This document shows positions 24,980 to 34,793 of a DNA stretch of 64,000 bases, piece after piece (the first letter of the stretch is position 1; each line of letters begins with the position of its first letter). The notes below the pieces were generated by a model, which had not been told where the DNA came from, made no database searches, and saw only the letters and a program-made list of their open reading frames with translations. The position numbers were made by a program, and so were the translations under genes. Source of the stretch: MED-G16 sp964467915 (GTDB lineage: Bacteria; Bacteroidota; Bacteroidia; Cytophagales; MED-G16); contig CAYXSW010000005.1 of the NCBI GenBank assembly GCA_964467915.1, positions 12,289-76,288 of the forward strand, in the 5' to 3' direction.

Positions 24980-27958
24980 ATGAAGAATAAAGGTTTAATA
25001 TATTTTTTGACGGTAGTAATCTCTTTCCTCTCTATTTATTATCTTCAATTTACTTTTGTATCTCAACGTATCCAGGGAGAGGCTACAGAGATTTCAAGGG
25101 ATTCTAATGGTAATATTGATTTTAAGAAGAAACAAAAGTATCTAGACTCAATATGGAATAAACCTGTATATAATTTAGTTTCAGATTTTACTTTTAAAGA
25201 TATTAAAGAGTCAGAGTTAAACCTTGGCTTAGATTTACAAGGTGGTATGCACGTCACACTTGAGGTATCACCAGTTGATATACTAATAGGATTATCTTCT
25301 GACAGTAAGGATCCTGATTTTTTAAATGCTATAACCTCAGCAAAAGGTAAGGTTAGAGGAACACAGCTTAATTTTATCACAGAATTTTATAATGAATATA
25401 AATCTTTAGCTCCTCAAAAAAATCTTGCTCAAATTTTTGCTACTGTTTCGAATAGAGGCAGAATAGGTTTTGATTCTTCTGATGGAGAAATTATTGATAT
25501 AATAAATGATGAAGTGGAGAGTGCTATAGACAGATCTTTTAACATATTAAGAACTAGGATTGATAGATTTGGAACCTCACAGCCAAATATACAAAGGCTT
25601 CAAGGCACTGGTCGAATTCAAATTGAGCTTCCTGGAGTTGATAATCCAGAGAGAGTAAGAAAACTACTTCAAGGTGTAGCAAAACTAGAGTTTTGGGAAG
25701 TTGCAGAAGCTAATGAAACTGAGGTTTTTCAAACATTACAAATTATAGACCAGTTTGCTATTAGTGAAAATATTTTAAAAGATAATGTAGAGAGTGATAG
25801 TCAATCAGTAACTAATCAGGAATCTCAATCTGATGACCTGGAATCATTACTTTCAGGTAATACCGATGATACTAATAGTGATGCTGATATTTCTGAAGAA
25901 AATACTGAGTCTGAACTAAATAGTTCTTCTTCTCCTTTATTAGCTAATTTAAGATCAGAATTTGGGGGTTTATTTTATAATTTGGAAGATACTATTTCAA
26001 TAAATACTATTCTATATAATGATAAAGTTAAGCAGCTTATACCTAATACTATAAAGTTTTTGTGGGCTGTGAAACCAACAGAAAATACGGCTGATGCTAG
26101 TGATCAAGTTTTAGAATTATTTGTTATCAAGACATCAAGGGGAGGTAGGGCGCCTTTAACAGGAGAGGTTATTACTGATGCCAGACAAGATCTTGATCAA
26201 AGTGCTAGACCATCAATCTCTATGCAGATGAATTCTAATGGCGCTAAGAACTGGAGGAGATTAACCTCATTAAATGTCGGAAAAAGAGTGGCAATTGTTT
26301 TAGATAATTTTGTTTACTCTGCCCCATTGGTTCAAAATGAAATTCCAAATGGTAATTCTCAAATAACTGGAGATTTTACAATAGAAGAAGCGCAGGATCT
26401 AGCCAATATTTTGAAGGCTGGAACCTTACCGGCTCCTACAACGATTGTTGAAGATGTAGTTATAGGTCCCACACTGGGTAAGGTCGCTCAGAGTCAAGGT
26501 TTCCAATCTATAATGTCAGGATTAATTATTGTCCTTGTATTTATGATCATATATTATTCTGGTGGAGGAATTGTAGCTAACCTAGCACTATTTTTTAATA
26601 TATTTTTTATTCTGGGGATACTAGCCCAGTTATCTGCTTCTCTTACCCTTCCTGGCATAGCAGGTATTGTACTTACCATTGGTATGTCGATAGATGCAAA
26701 CGTACTTATCTTTGAGAGGATAAAAGAAGAGCTAAGGAATGGAGCTAATCTAAAACAAGCTATTTCAAATGGATATGATAAAGCATTTACTTCAATAATT
26801 GATGCTAATTTTACTACATTATTAGTTGGCCTTATTCTTTATAATCTAGGTCAGGGACCTGTAAAAGGATTTGCTATTACATTAATTATTGGAATAATTT
26901 GCTCATTCTTCTCTTCTGTTTATATCACAAGAGTAATAGTCGAAAGATGGAGCAGAAATGGAGATAAAAGTTCTTTAAGATTCTCATTTCCATTTTCAAG
27001 GAATTTACTGACTTCATTAAATATTGATTTTATTGGAAAAAGAAGATTAGCTTACTCTTTTTCAGTGGCATTTATTAGCGTTGGTCTTGTTTCTCTTCTT
27101 ATAAAAGGTCTTACATTAGGTGTAGACTTCAAAGGTGGCAGATCATATGTTGTCACATTTAATGAGTCTCAAAATCCAACTCAACTAGAGACTGGTCTCC
27201 AAGAGTCTTTTAATAATGAGGGAGTTGAGGTTAAGACATTTGGTGCTGACAATATTCTAAAGATAACAACATCTTTTCTTATTGATGATGAATCTGATGA
27301 CGCAGATATTATTGTAAAAAATCAGTTAGTATCAGGATTAAAGAATATAACTAATCTTGATTTCATGGAAGATGATACAATGGTAGATGAAAATAATTTT
27401 ACTATTTCGAGCTCTTCAAAAGTTGGTGCTACTATTGCTGATGATATTCAGAACTCTTCAATATATTCTGGTTTATTAGCTCTTTTAGCAATCTTTGTTT
27501 ACATCCTAATAAGATTTAGAAAATGGCAATTCTCTACTGGTGCAGTATTTGCTCTTTTCCATGATACTCTATTTGTTATTTCAGCATTTTCTATTGCTAA
27601 TTTATTTGGAGTATCATATGAAGTTGATCAAGTCTTTATTGCTGCTTTACTAACTATAATTGGATATTCAATTAATGATACTGTTGTAGTATTTGATAGA
27701 ATTAGAGAAAATCTTGGAATAAAAGCTGGCAGTGAGATTATTCCTGTCGTTAACGAATCAATAAATAAGACAATAAGTAGGACATTAATTACTTCAATGA
27801 CAACATTCATAGTAGTCTTAGTATTATTCCTGTTTGGAGGCCCTTCTCTTAGCGGATTCTCTTTTGCACTTCTAATTGGAATTATAGTTGGAACTTACTC
27901 TTCGATATTTGTTGCAACTCCTGTCTTTGTTGACCTTTATAAAAAAAAGAATAATTAA
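24980..27958 (+). CDS. secDF: Protein translocase SecD-SecF fusion
   Basis: One 992-residue chain combining SecD and SecF, which use the proton or sodium gradient to pull translocated proteins out on the periplasmic side. The SecD part has an N-terminal helix, LNLGLDLQGGMHVTLEV, the large periplasmic region with SAIDRSFNILRTRIDRFG, and six-helix RND segments with GIVLTIGMSIDANVLIFERI. The SecF part opens with RLAYSFSVAFISVGLVSLLI, then LTLGVDFKGGRSYVV and TIIGYSINDTVVVFDRIREN. An acidic Ser/Asp/Glu-rich insert at about residues 268-318 in the periplasmic region is low-complexity. The fused form is usual in Bacteroidota. Confidence 0.97.
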   Translation: MKNKGLIYFLTVVISFLSIYYLQFTFVSQRIQGEATEISRDSNGNIDFKKKQKYLDSIWNKPVYNLVSDFTFKDIKESELNLGLDLQGGMHVTLEVSPVDILIGLSSDSKDPDFLNAITSAKGKVRGTQLNFITEFYNEYKSLAPQKNLAQIFATVSNRGRIGFDSSDGEIIDIINDEVESAIDRSFNILRTRIDRFGTSQPNIQRLQGTGRIQIELPGVDNPERVRKLLQGVAKLEFWEVAEANETEVFQTLQIIDQFAISENILKDNVESDSQSVTNQESQSDDLESLLSGNTDDTNSDADISEENTESELNSSSSPLLANLRSEFGGLFYNLEDTISINTILYNDKVKQLIPNTIKFLWAVKPTENTADASDQVLELFVIKTSRGGRAPLTGEVITDARQDLDQSARPSISMQMNSNGAKNWRRLTSLNVGKRVAIVLDNFVYSAPLVQNEIPNGNSQITGDFTIEEAQDLANILKAGTLPAPTTIVEDVVIGPTLGKVAQSQGFQSIMSGLIIVLVFMIIYYSGGGIVANLALFFNIFFILGILAQLSASLTLPGIAGIVLTIGMSIDANVLIFERIKEELRNGANLKQAISNGYDKAFTSIIDANFTTLLVGLILYNLGQGPVKGFAITLIIGIICSFFSSVYITRVIVERWSRNGDKSSLRFSFPFSRNLLTSLNIDFIGKRRLAYSFSVAFISVGLVSLLIKGLTLGVDFKGGRSYVVTFNESQNPTQLETGLQESFNNEGVEVKTFGADNILKITTSFLIDDESDDADIIVKNQLVSGLKNITNLDFMEDDTMVDENNFTISSSSKVGATIADDIQNSSIYSGLLALLAIFVYILIRFRKWQFSTGAVFALFHDTLFVISAFSIANLFGVSYEVDQVFIAALLTIIGYSINDTVVVFDRIRENLGIKAGSEIIPVVNESINKTISRTLITSMTTFIVVLVLFLFGGPSLSGFSFALLIGIIVGTYSSIFVATPVFVDLYKKKNN

Positions 27959-28005
27959 GAAAGATTTTCTAAAAACTATCATCTAAAGTATGTAAGCTAG
28001 CTTAT

Positions 28006-30285
28006 ATGAAAATAAAATTGTCCATTTTTTTATTTGTTTTACTGAGTAGTTTTCATGTATTCTCTCAAGGTGAAAAGAGAAAAATATTTGCTAAAAAGGT
28101 ATCTGAGGAAATAGTCTTAGACGGAGAAATGAATGAAGAGTTTTGGAAAAAAGCCACATCCTCATCGGGCTTCGTCCAGTATTCTCCAAGAGATTCAGTT
28201 CCTGCTGAGTTGGATACGGAATTCAGAGTAGCCTACGATGATAAGTTTATATACATACTAGCAAAGATGGAAGATATCTCATCAAAGAAATTTATTCTTG
28301 GGGATCTTAAAAGAGATTTTTTTGGTGGATCAACAGATTACATATCATTTACCTTTGATACATTTCAAGACGAGACCAATGGTTACAACTTTGGACTATC
28401 CCCTTATAACATCCAAAGAGAGGCCTTGCTTTCAAATGGTGGTGAGGGTGATTTCAACACTGGAGGTGGTAGTAGAGGGGGTATAAGTTGGTTCAATATT
28501 AATTGGAATACTAAATGGTATTCTGGTGCAAAAGTTTATGATGGTTATTGGATTACTGAGTTTAAGATTCCTTTTAACTCTATAAGATATAAGGCTGGAA
28601 CTAAAATATGGAACCTTAACTCACACAGAGGAAATAGTAAGGTTGATGAGGGCTCGATATGGTCTCCTATTCCTCTAGGATTTTCTCCTGGGAATTTATC
28701 CATGACTGGAGAGCTTGAATTTGAGTTTCCTCTAGAAAAATCATCACAAAGCATGGTACTTATTCCTTATCTTTCTGGATCAGGGATTAGAAATAAAGTT
28801 GCTGAACCAGCAAAGGATTCAGATGTTGGTGTAGGTTTGGATATGAAATTAGCTCTAAGTTCTTCATTGAATTTAGATGTTACTATAAATCCAGATTTTT
28901 CTCAAGTTGAAGTTGATGAGCAAAGAACTAATCTTACTAGGTTTGAATTATTTCTTCCTGAGAAAAGAGAATTTTTTACGGACAATGCTGATCTCTTCTC
29001 TAATTTAGGTTCTAGAGAGGCAAGGCCCATGTTCTCAAGGAGAATAGGTATAGCTAGAGATACAACTACAAGTCAATATGTCCAGAACCCTATCATATTT
29101 GGAGCTAAACTATCAGGTAAAGTAAATGAGGGCCTGAGAGTAGGTCTTTTGAATATGCAGACAGCAAAACTATCATCAAGTGGAGTTCCTTCATATAACT
29201 ACGGTATGGTTGTTGTAGAAAAAAATATTTTAAAGAACTCAAAGATATCCGCATTTTTAATAAATAAACAATCTCTATTTAATGATAAATCAGTTGAGTA
29301 TGCTCATGATCTAAATGATTTCAATAGAGTTTATGGTTTTGAGTCCAAACTTCAGTCTAATAATACAAAATTCAAATCTGAATTGTACTATCATCAATCT
29401 TATCATCAGTCAGCTGAGAACAAGAAGCTTGGATCTTACGATATAACTGAGGGTGCAAATTCATACGGAGCTAATGCTTCATATGAAGAAAGAAATTTTG
29501 AGACTAATATTTATTTTTATGGAGTTGGTAAAAATTTTAATCCTGAGATAGGTTTTGTTCCTCGTAAAGATTACGTGTTTTTAAGCCCATCATTCCAGTA
29601 TAAATTTCTACCAGAAGATATTTCTCTCGTACAACATGGACCAGGCATCGACTATGAGTTTTATAGAAATAAAACAAATGGAATTACTGACTATGACATA
29701 GATATAGATTATAATTTTAGATTTAGATCACAGGCATATCTTGTACTAAAAACAAATATACTGTACACTAAATTATTACATGATTTTGATCCCTCAAGAT
29801 CAGATGGTATTTCTCTAGATGCTTTCTCAGAATATAATTATGTTAATCACACATTCTATTTAAGGACATCCGAAAGAAAAATCTTTTCTGTGAGGCTTAA
29901 TGGAAAGGTAGGAGAATTTTTTAATGGAAAAATAAAAAACATTGGGGGTACATTAACCTATAAATTCCCTCCATTTCTCAACCTTTCTCTTGGATCTCAG
30001 TATAATGATTTAGACTTTCCTAATCCTTACTCTAGCGCAAACTTTTTCTCTCTTGACTCTAAAATAAATGTCAGCTTCTCAAAAGATTTATTTTTCAGTA
30101 CTTATTTACAGTATAATAACCAGTTTGATAACATAAATTTAAATGCTAGATTTCAGTGGAGATTTCAGCCATTGTCAGATTTTTTCTTAGTATACACTGA
30201 TAATTATTATGCTGAGAATCCTCTGTTTTTAAATTTAAAGAACAGATCTTTTGCCTTCAAGATTAATTATTGGATTAATATTTAG
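28006..30285 (+). CDS. DUF5916 / CBM9-like outer-membrane protein
   Basis: A 759-residue secreted protein: signal peptide about 1-20 (FLFVLLSSFHVFSQ), then a CBM9-like sugar-binding fold at about 25-225 (EIVLDGEMNEEFWKKA, FRVAYDDKFIYILAKMED, NGYNFGLSPYNIQREALL), then a DUF5916 part predicted to form an outer-membrane barrel, with DVTINPDFSQVEVDEQRTNL and LFLPEKREFFTDNADLF. The chain ends FAFKINYWINI, with an aromatic-rich last strand. Many Bacteroidota carry several such proteins; their role is unknown, perhaps glycan binding or uptake. It stands between secDF and a YczE-like gene and appears to be transcribed alone. Confidence 0.88.
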   Translation: MKIKLSIFLFVLLSSFHVFSQGEKRKIFAKKVSEEIVLDGEMNEEFWKKATSSSGFVQYSPRDSVPAELDTEFRVAYDDKFIYILAKMEDISSKKFILGDLKRDFFGGSTDYISFTFDTFQDETNGYNFGLSPYNIQREALLSNGGEGDFNTGGGSRGGISWFNINWNTKWYSGAKVYDGYWITEFKIPFNSIRYKAGTKIWNLNSHRGNSKVDEGSIWSPIPLGFSPGNLSMTGELEFEFPLEKSSQSMVLIPYLSGSGIRNKVAEPAKDSDVGVGLDMKLALSSSLNLDVTINPDFSQVEVDEQRTNLTRFELFLPEKREFFTDNADLFSNLGSREARPMFSRRIGIARDTTTSQYVQNPIIFGAKLSGKVNEGLRVGLLNMQTAKLSSSGVPSYNYGMVVVEKNILKNSKISAFLINKQSLFNDKSVEYAHDLNDFNRVYGFESKLQSNNTKFKSELYYHQSYHQSAENKKLGSYDITEGANSYGANASYEERNFETNIYFYGVGKNFNPEIGFVPRKDYVFLSPSFQYKFLPEDISLVQHGPGIDYEFYRNKTNGITDYDIDIDYNFRFRSQAYLVLKTNILYTKLLHDFDPSRSDGISLDAFSEYNYVNHTFYLRTSERKIFSVRLNGKVGEFFNGKIKNIGGTLTYKFPPFLNLSLGSQYNDLDFPNPYSSANFFSLDSKINVSFSKDLFFSTYLQYNNQFDNINLNARFQWRFQPLSDFFLVYTDNYYAENPLFLNLKNRSFAFKINYWINI

Positions 30286-30300
30286 AATTCCATGCTGATT

Positions 30301-30308
30301 TATTTTTG
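30301..30308 (+). promoter_or_regulatory. Putative promoter -7 element of the YczE-like gene
   Basis: TATTTTTG, an exact TAnnTTTG match, 57 nt before the ATG at 30366. No -33 element at the usual distance. Confidence 0.35.
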
Positions 30309-30365
30309 ATAATAAATGAGTAATTTTTATATCTTATCTTAAACTAAGTTTAATTGAGCTTGACT

Positions 30366-31019
30366 ATGAAAATTTTTTCAATAAGATCTGTACCTAAAAC
30401 AAAATGGAGCTCGGAAAAACCATTAAATTTTTCACCTAAACTCCTAACGGTTGTAATACTATGTGTTGGTTTGATCTTATTTGGATTAGGTGAATCATTA
30501 ATTATTACTGCGTCTGTGGGTATGAGTCCATGGACTGTCTTAGCTGAAGGACTTTCAGTGACGACTGGATTAAGTATTGGTGTTCTTACTTTTTTGATAA
30601 GTCTTGGAGTATTATTGTTTTGGATTCCTTTAAAACAAAATGCAGGAATAGGCACAATATTAAATGTGATTATAATTTCAGCGGTAATTGAATGGTCTCT
30701 ACCTTATCTTACCCATCCAGAAGATTATTCAATAAAAATATTGCAATCTGTTTTTGGAACCTTGTTAGTTGGTGTTGCAAGTGGAATTTATTTAATTTCG
30801 AATCTGGGTCCAGGTCCTAGAGATGGATTAATGACTGGCAGCCAAAGACTAACTGGACTCCCAATTGCTTGGGTTAGAATTTTTTTGGAAGTAACCGTTA
30901 TTAGTATTGGCTGGGCTCTAGGAGGGACTATTGGCATTGGAACAGTTATCTTTGCTTTTGGAGTTGGCCCAGCAGTATCTTTAGGACTTTACTCTATTTC
31001 AGCAATATCAAAAAGATAA
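30366..31019 (+). CDS. YczE-like integral membrane protein
   Basis: A 217-residue membrane protein with five to six hydrophobic segments (for example LTVVILCVGLILFGLGESLI, GIGTILNVIIISAVIEW, VFGTLLVGVASGIYLI and ISIGWALGGTIGIGTVIFAF). The motifs ASVGMSPWTVLAEGLS and NLGPGPRDGLMTGSQRLTG are typical of the YczE/YitT-type family of unknown function, of which B. subtilis YczE is linked to lipopeptide production. The ATG at 30366 was chosen over a TTG four codons upstream. It converges on the MFS gene with 42 nt between. Confidence 0.82.
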   Translation: MKIFSIRSVPKTKWSSEKPLNFSPKLLTVVILCVGLILFGLGESLIITASVGMSPWTVLAEGLSVTTGLSIGVLTFLISLGVLLFWIPLKQNAGIGTILNVIIISAVIEWSLPYLTHPEDYSIKILQSVFGTLLVGVASGIYLISNLGPGPRDGLMTGSQRLTGLPIAWVRIFLEVTVISIGWALGGTIGIGTVIFAFGVGPAVSLGLYSISAISKR

Positions 31020-31061
31020 TTTTTATATTCAATATTAGATTCTAGAAACTGTATCTAGCTT

Positions 31062-32285
31062 TTATATATCAGAAACCCCCTTTGATGCTGAGAGAAATCT
31101 TATAGCAATTAGTAATCCGAAAAATGATATTAAAGCAGCCAACATGAAAGGTGATCCAGGAAAGTAGTAAAATGAGTTTTCACTAGTAAAATAAGAAAAT
31201 AAACTAGTCATTAATAATGGTCCTATTATTGCTGTCAAGCTAACTAAACTTGTCATTCCACCTTGAAATTCTCCCTGTTCATCATCTGGAATTTTATTTG
31301 TCATAATACCTTGTAATGCTGGACCAGAAATACCCCCTAATGAGAGAGGTACCGCAAAGGCGAATACCATCCACCCCTCATCTGCAAAGGCGAATAATGA
31401 GAGACCCACAATATAAAAAATCATACCAAAGTAGACACTTTTTACATTACCCAACCTTGGTATTATAACTCTTATAAGTCCTCCTTGAACTATGGCAGCT
31501 AATAAACCAATAAAACCAAGCGAGTAACCCACTAGTTTTTCACTCCACTCAAACTTCTCTATAGTGAAAAAAGTCCAAGTACTATGCATAGCATGTTGTG
31601 CTATATTAAATAACACAATACAAATCAATAATCCGGAGATTACTGGGTATCTATTTAATGACATTAAAGTACCTACAGGGTTAGCTCTTCTGATATCAAA
31701 CTTTCTTCTATTTTTTTTGTCTAATGACTCCGGCAATATAAAATACCCATAAATTAAATTTAAAAGTGTAAATGCTGCTGCTGCAATAAAGGGAACTCTA
31801 GAACCAAACTGTCCTAGGTACCCGCCAATTACAGGACCCAAAATAAATCCTAAACCGAATGCGGCACCTATTAATCCAAAATTTTGTGCTTTTTTTTCAG
31901 GGGTACTTATATCTGCAATGTATGCCGAAGCTGTTGTTAGACTTGCTCCCATTATTCCCTGAAATATTCTTCCTAAAAAAAGCCACGTTATATTTGGTGC
32001 TAGAGCTAGAACTAAATAATTAATTCCAAAACCGAAAAGGGAGAGAAGAATTACGGGTCTTCTTCCATACTGATCACTTATCCCTCCTAGAAAAGGAGCA
32101 AATAAAAATTGAAGGGTAGCATAAGAAAACATAAGCCAACCACTATACTTGGCAGCTTCGCTAATCGAACCGCTTATTAACTCAGTTATTAGTGCTGGTA
32201 TAACAGGGATAATGATACCTAAACCTGTTATATCAATGAAAATTGTGATAAAAATGAATAATAAACTATGGTTTTTTTTTTTCAT
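31062..32285 (-). CDS. TCR/Tet-family MFS drug exporter
   Basis: A 407-residue major facilitator with 12 predicted helices. The N-terminal half has the class signature DITGLGIIIPVIPALI, motif A-like GGISDQYGRRPVILLSLFG between helices 2 and 3, and GRIFQGIMGASLTTASAYIA (motif C region) with GPVIGGYLGQFGSR. This places it in the tetracycline-resistance/proton antiporter group (TetA-like). The substrate is not predictable, and many marine Bacteroidota carry such genes with no proven drug resistance. It diverges from the TRAP binding-protein gene (79 nt apart) and has an oligo-Lys start (MKKKNHS). Confidence 0.88.
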   Translation of the reverse strand: MKKKNHSLLFIFITIFIDITGLGIIIPVIPALITELISGSISEAAKYSGWLMFSYATLQFLFAPFLGGISDQYGRRPVILLSLFGFGINYLVLALAPNITWLFLGRIFQGIMGASLTTASAYIADISTPEKKAQNFGLIGAAFGLGFILGPVIGGYLGQFGSRVPFIAAAAFTLLNLIYGYFILPESLDKKNRRKFDIRRANPVGTLMSLNRYPVISGLLICIVLFNIAQHAMHSTWTFFTIEKFEWSEKLVGYSLGFIGLLAAIVQGGLIRVIIPRLGNVKSVYFGMIFYIVGLSLFAFADEGWMVFAFAVPLSLGGISGPALQGIMTNKIPDDEQGEFQGGMTSLVSLTAIIGPLLMTSLFSYFTSENSFYYFPGSPFMLAALISFFGLLIAIRFLSASKGVSDI

Positions 32286-32364
32286 TTGTGACTCGGCAAT
32301 TTAGCTTTAAATTTTATCAAATAAATATTTTTCTTAATTTACCTTTAATTAACTTTTTACTCAA

Positions 32365-33480
32365 ATGACAAAAAAAACTAACAGGAGAAAATTTATAGAA
32401 AAATCCCTGGCATCAATTGCAGGTGTTTCGACTGTTTCTTCATGTGTTAATGCTTCAGAAGAAAAAGTAAAAGAATCTATAAATGTAAATTTTAATAAAA
32501 GCTATAAATGGAAGATGGTTACAACATGGTCCCCAAATATGCCAGTGCTAGGAGAGGGGTGTAACATGTTCTCTGAATGGGTCAAAAAAATGTCTGGTGG
32601 CAGGCTTGATATAAAAGTTTACGGTGGGGGTGAGTTAATTCCTAGTCTTGAGTCATTTGATGCTGTTAGCAATGGTGCTATAGAGATGGGAAGTGGAGCT
32701 GCATACTACTGGGCAGGGAAAATACCATCAGGACAGTTTTTTTCATCTGTGCCATTTGGAATGAATTCTAAGCAGATGAATTCGTGGATTATTTCCGGAG
32801 GTGGTTATAAGCTTTATAGAGAGATATATGAACCGTTTAACCTTATCCCTTTTGTTGGAGGAAATACAAGTATGCAGATGGGTGGATGGTTTAATAAAGA
32901 AATTAATTCATTCGGTGATCTTAAAGGATTAAAGATGAGAATTCCTGGTTTTGGTGGTAAGGTATTATCTAAAGCTGGAGGTACTGCCGTCACAGTTGCT
33001 GGAGGAGAAATTTATACTAACCTTGAGAGAGGAGTTATTGATGCAACAGAGTGGATTGGTCCTTATCATGATTATCTGATGGGATTTTATCAAGTGGCAC
33101 AGTATTATTATTACCCAGGATGGCATGAGCCAGGTGGAGTTCTAGAGATGATAGTTAATAAAGATAAATTTTCTGAGCTTCCTTCTGACCTTCAAGAGAT
33201 TATAAAAAAAGGGATAGAATCTCTAAATATTTGGATGCAGTGTGAGTTTGATTCAAAGAATAGTGAGTACCTAAATAAATTGCTAAAAGAGGAAGATGTT
33301 CAACTAAGAAAATTTCCTAAGGATGTATTGGATACATTTAAATTAAAATCAAAAGAAGTAGTTGATGAGATGGTAGAGTCTGATCCTAAGAGCAAAAAAA
33401 TTTTTGAAGCATACGAAAAATTCAGAGTTTCATTTGAAGATTGGTCTAAAGTAAGTGATAAAATTTATTACGAATTATAG
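32365..33480 (+). CDS. TRAP transporter substrate-binding protein (DctP/TakP-like)
   Basis: A 371-residue periplasmic receptor of a TRAP transporter. The N-terminus has a Tat-like NRRKFIEKS and a possible lipobox VSSC (Cys27). Family motifs follow: YKWKMVTTWSPNMPVLGEG, LKGLKMRIPGFGGKVLSKAG, and IDATEWIGPYHDYLMGFYQV with YYYYPGWHEPGGVLEMIVN. The EWxGPYxD and YYYPGWHE segments are those of the alpha-keto acid-binding TakP subgroup, in which the ligand is bound as a complex with Na+. The permease genes lie on the opposite strand, converging with a 13-nt overlap, rather than in the usual operon. A 2-oxoacid ligand is a family-based guess. Confidence 0.9.
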   Translation: MTKKTNRRKFIEKSLASIAGVSTVSSCVNASEEKVKESINVNFNKSYKWKMVTTWSPNMPVLGEGCNMFSEWVKKMSGGRLDIKVYGGGELIPSLESFDAVSNGAIEMGSGAAYYWAGKIPSGQFFSSVPFGMNSKQMNSWIISGGGYKLYREIYEPFNLIPFVGGNTSMQMGGWFNKEINSFGDLKGLKMRIPGFGGKVLSKAGGTAVTVAGGEIYTNLERGVIDATEWIGPYHDYLMGFYQVAQYYYYPGWHEPGGVLEMIVNKDKFSELPSDLQEIIKKGIESLNIWMQCEFDSKNSEYLNKLLKEEDVQLRKFPKDVLDTFKLKSKEVVDEMVESDPKSKKIFEAYEKFRVSFEDWSKVSDKIYYEL

Positions 33481-34793
33481 TTCTCTAATAAGTCTGGTAT
33501 TATATAAACATATTCCGGATTAAAGAATAAGAATATTAAAAAAAGAACTTGAATAATTACAAATGGCACAACACCTTTATAGATATCTGAAGTATTAATT
33601 TCTTTTGGAGAAACACTTTTAAGGTAGAATAAAGAGAACCCAAAAGGTGGTGTCAAGAATGACGTCTGGAGATTTATTGCGAGCATGATGCCCACCCATA
33701 TTAAGTCAATATCTAACGCTATTAAAATAGGTGCAATGACTGGTACTATTATAAATATTATCTCAATAAAGTCTATAAAAAAACCAGCAATGAACACTGT
33801 AATTAGCACATAAATTAAAAATATTTCTGGACTTAGGCTAGATGAGGTTATTAAGTCAACGAGTACTTTATCTCCCTCAAGACCTCTGAATACTAAAGAG
33901 AATGAAGTTGCGCCTAATAGTATCATAAATACTATAGAGGTTAGTTTGGTTGTCTCTGCAGAAATTTCTTTTAATTTTTTAAGATTTATACTTCCCTGAA
34001 TATAACTTAATGTCAGCGCTCCCAATGCCCCGATTCCAGCCGCTTCAGTGGGAGAAGCAATACCCATAAATATTGATCCTAAAACAGCAAAAATCAAAAT
34101 AAATGGAAGAAAGAATGCGTTTATTATGTCTAATGTACTAGTCTTTCTTCTAAATTCTTCCACCACTTTTTGTGGCATTGCTGGTGCCATCGAAGGCTTT
34201 ATAAATGATACTATAACAACATAAATAAGGTAAAGTAATACCAGAGTTATTCCTGGTAAAAGTGCAGAGGTAAACAGATTTCCTACAGAGATATTAAGAA
34301 CACTTCCGAGTAATACTAGTACTACCGAGGGAGGAATTATCTGTCCAAGAGTACCAGAAGATGCAATAACTCCTGTGGCTAGTTTTGGATCATAACCCCT
34401 TCTTAGCATAGTTGGTAAACTAATAAGTCCCATTGTTACAACAGTTGCTCCCACTATTCCAGTTGATGCTGCAAGCATTCCACCTACTATAATTACTGAA
34501 TAGGCTAACCCACCTTTTATTTTACCAAATAGAATGGCCATAGTCTCCAGTAATTTTTCAGCTATTCCGGATTTCTCAAGTGTGAGTCCCATAAATACAA
34601 ATAAGGGAACAGCAAGTAGAACAAAGTTGTTCATTATACCATAAATTCTTAGAGAAACAAGGTAGAAGAAGTCCACATCAAAAAATATCAGTCCAGCAAG
34701 AACGGAAATACCTCCAAGAGTGAGAGCTACTGGATACCCAAAAAGTATCAAGATAAATACTATCAAGAATAAGATTATAGGCACGCTATCCAT
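33468..34793 (-). CDS. dctM: TRAP transporter large permease (DctM)
   Basis: The 441-residue large membrane subunit of a TRAP transporter, forming the Na+-driven translocation path. It has the expected 11-12 hydrophobic helices and family motifs: FLIVFILILFGYPVALTLGG, AVPLFVFMGLTLEKSGIAEKL, the scaffold signature GIVGATVVTMGLISLPTMLR, SGTLGQIIPPSVVLVLLGSV, IASPTEAAGIGALGALTL, and TPPFGFSLFYLKSVSPKEI. It overlaps dctQ upstream by 8 nt and, at its 3' end, the convergent binding-protein gene by 13 nt. Confidence 0.93.
   Translation of the reverse strand: MDSVPIILFLIVFILILFGYPVALTLGGISVLAGLIFFDVDFFYLVSLRIYGIMNNFVLLAVPLFVFMGLTLEKSGIAEKLLETMAILFGKIKGGLAYSVIIVGGMLAASTGIVGATVVTMGLISLPTMLRRGYDPKLATGVIASSGTLGQIIPPSVVLVLLGSVLNISVGNLFTSALLPGITLVLLYLIYVVIVSFIKPSMAPAMPQKVVEEFRRKTSTLDIINAFFLPFILIFAVLGSIFMGIASPTEAAGIGALGALTLSYIQGSINLKKLKEISAETTKLTSIVFMILLGATSFSLVFRGLEGDKVLVDLITSSSLSPEIFLIYVLITVFIAGFFIDFIEIIFIIVPVIAPILIALDIDLIWVGIMLAINLQTSFLTPPFGFSLFYLKSVSPKEINTSDIYKGVVPFVIIQVLFLIFLFFNPEYVYIIPDLLENYNS

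Noticed and set aside
31042..31058. Hairpin CTAGA/TCTAG between the YczE-like and MFS genes as a terminator
   Set aside because: The stem is only 5 bp of mostly A-T and weak; the U-run is short.
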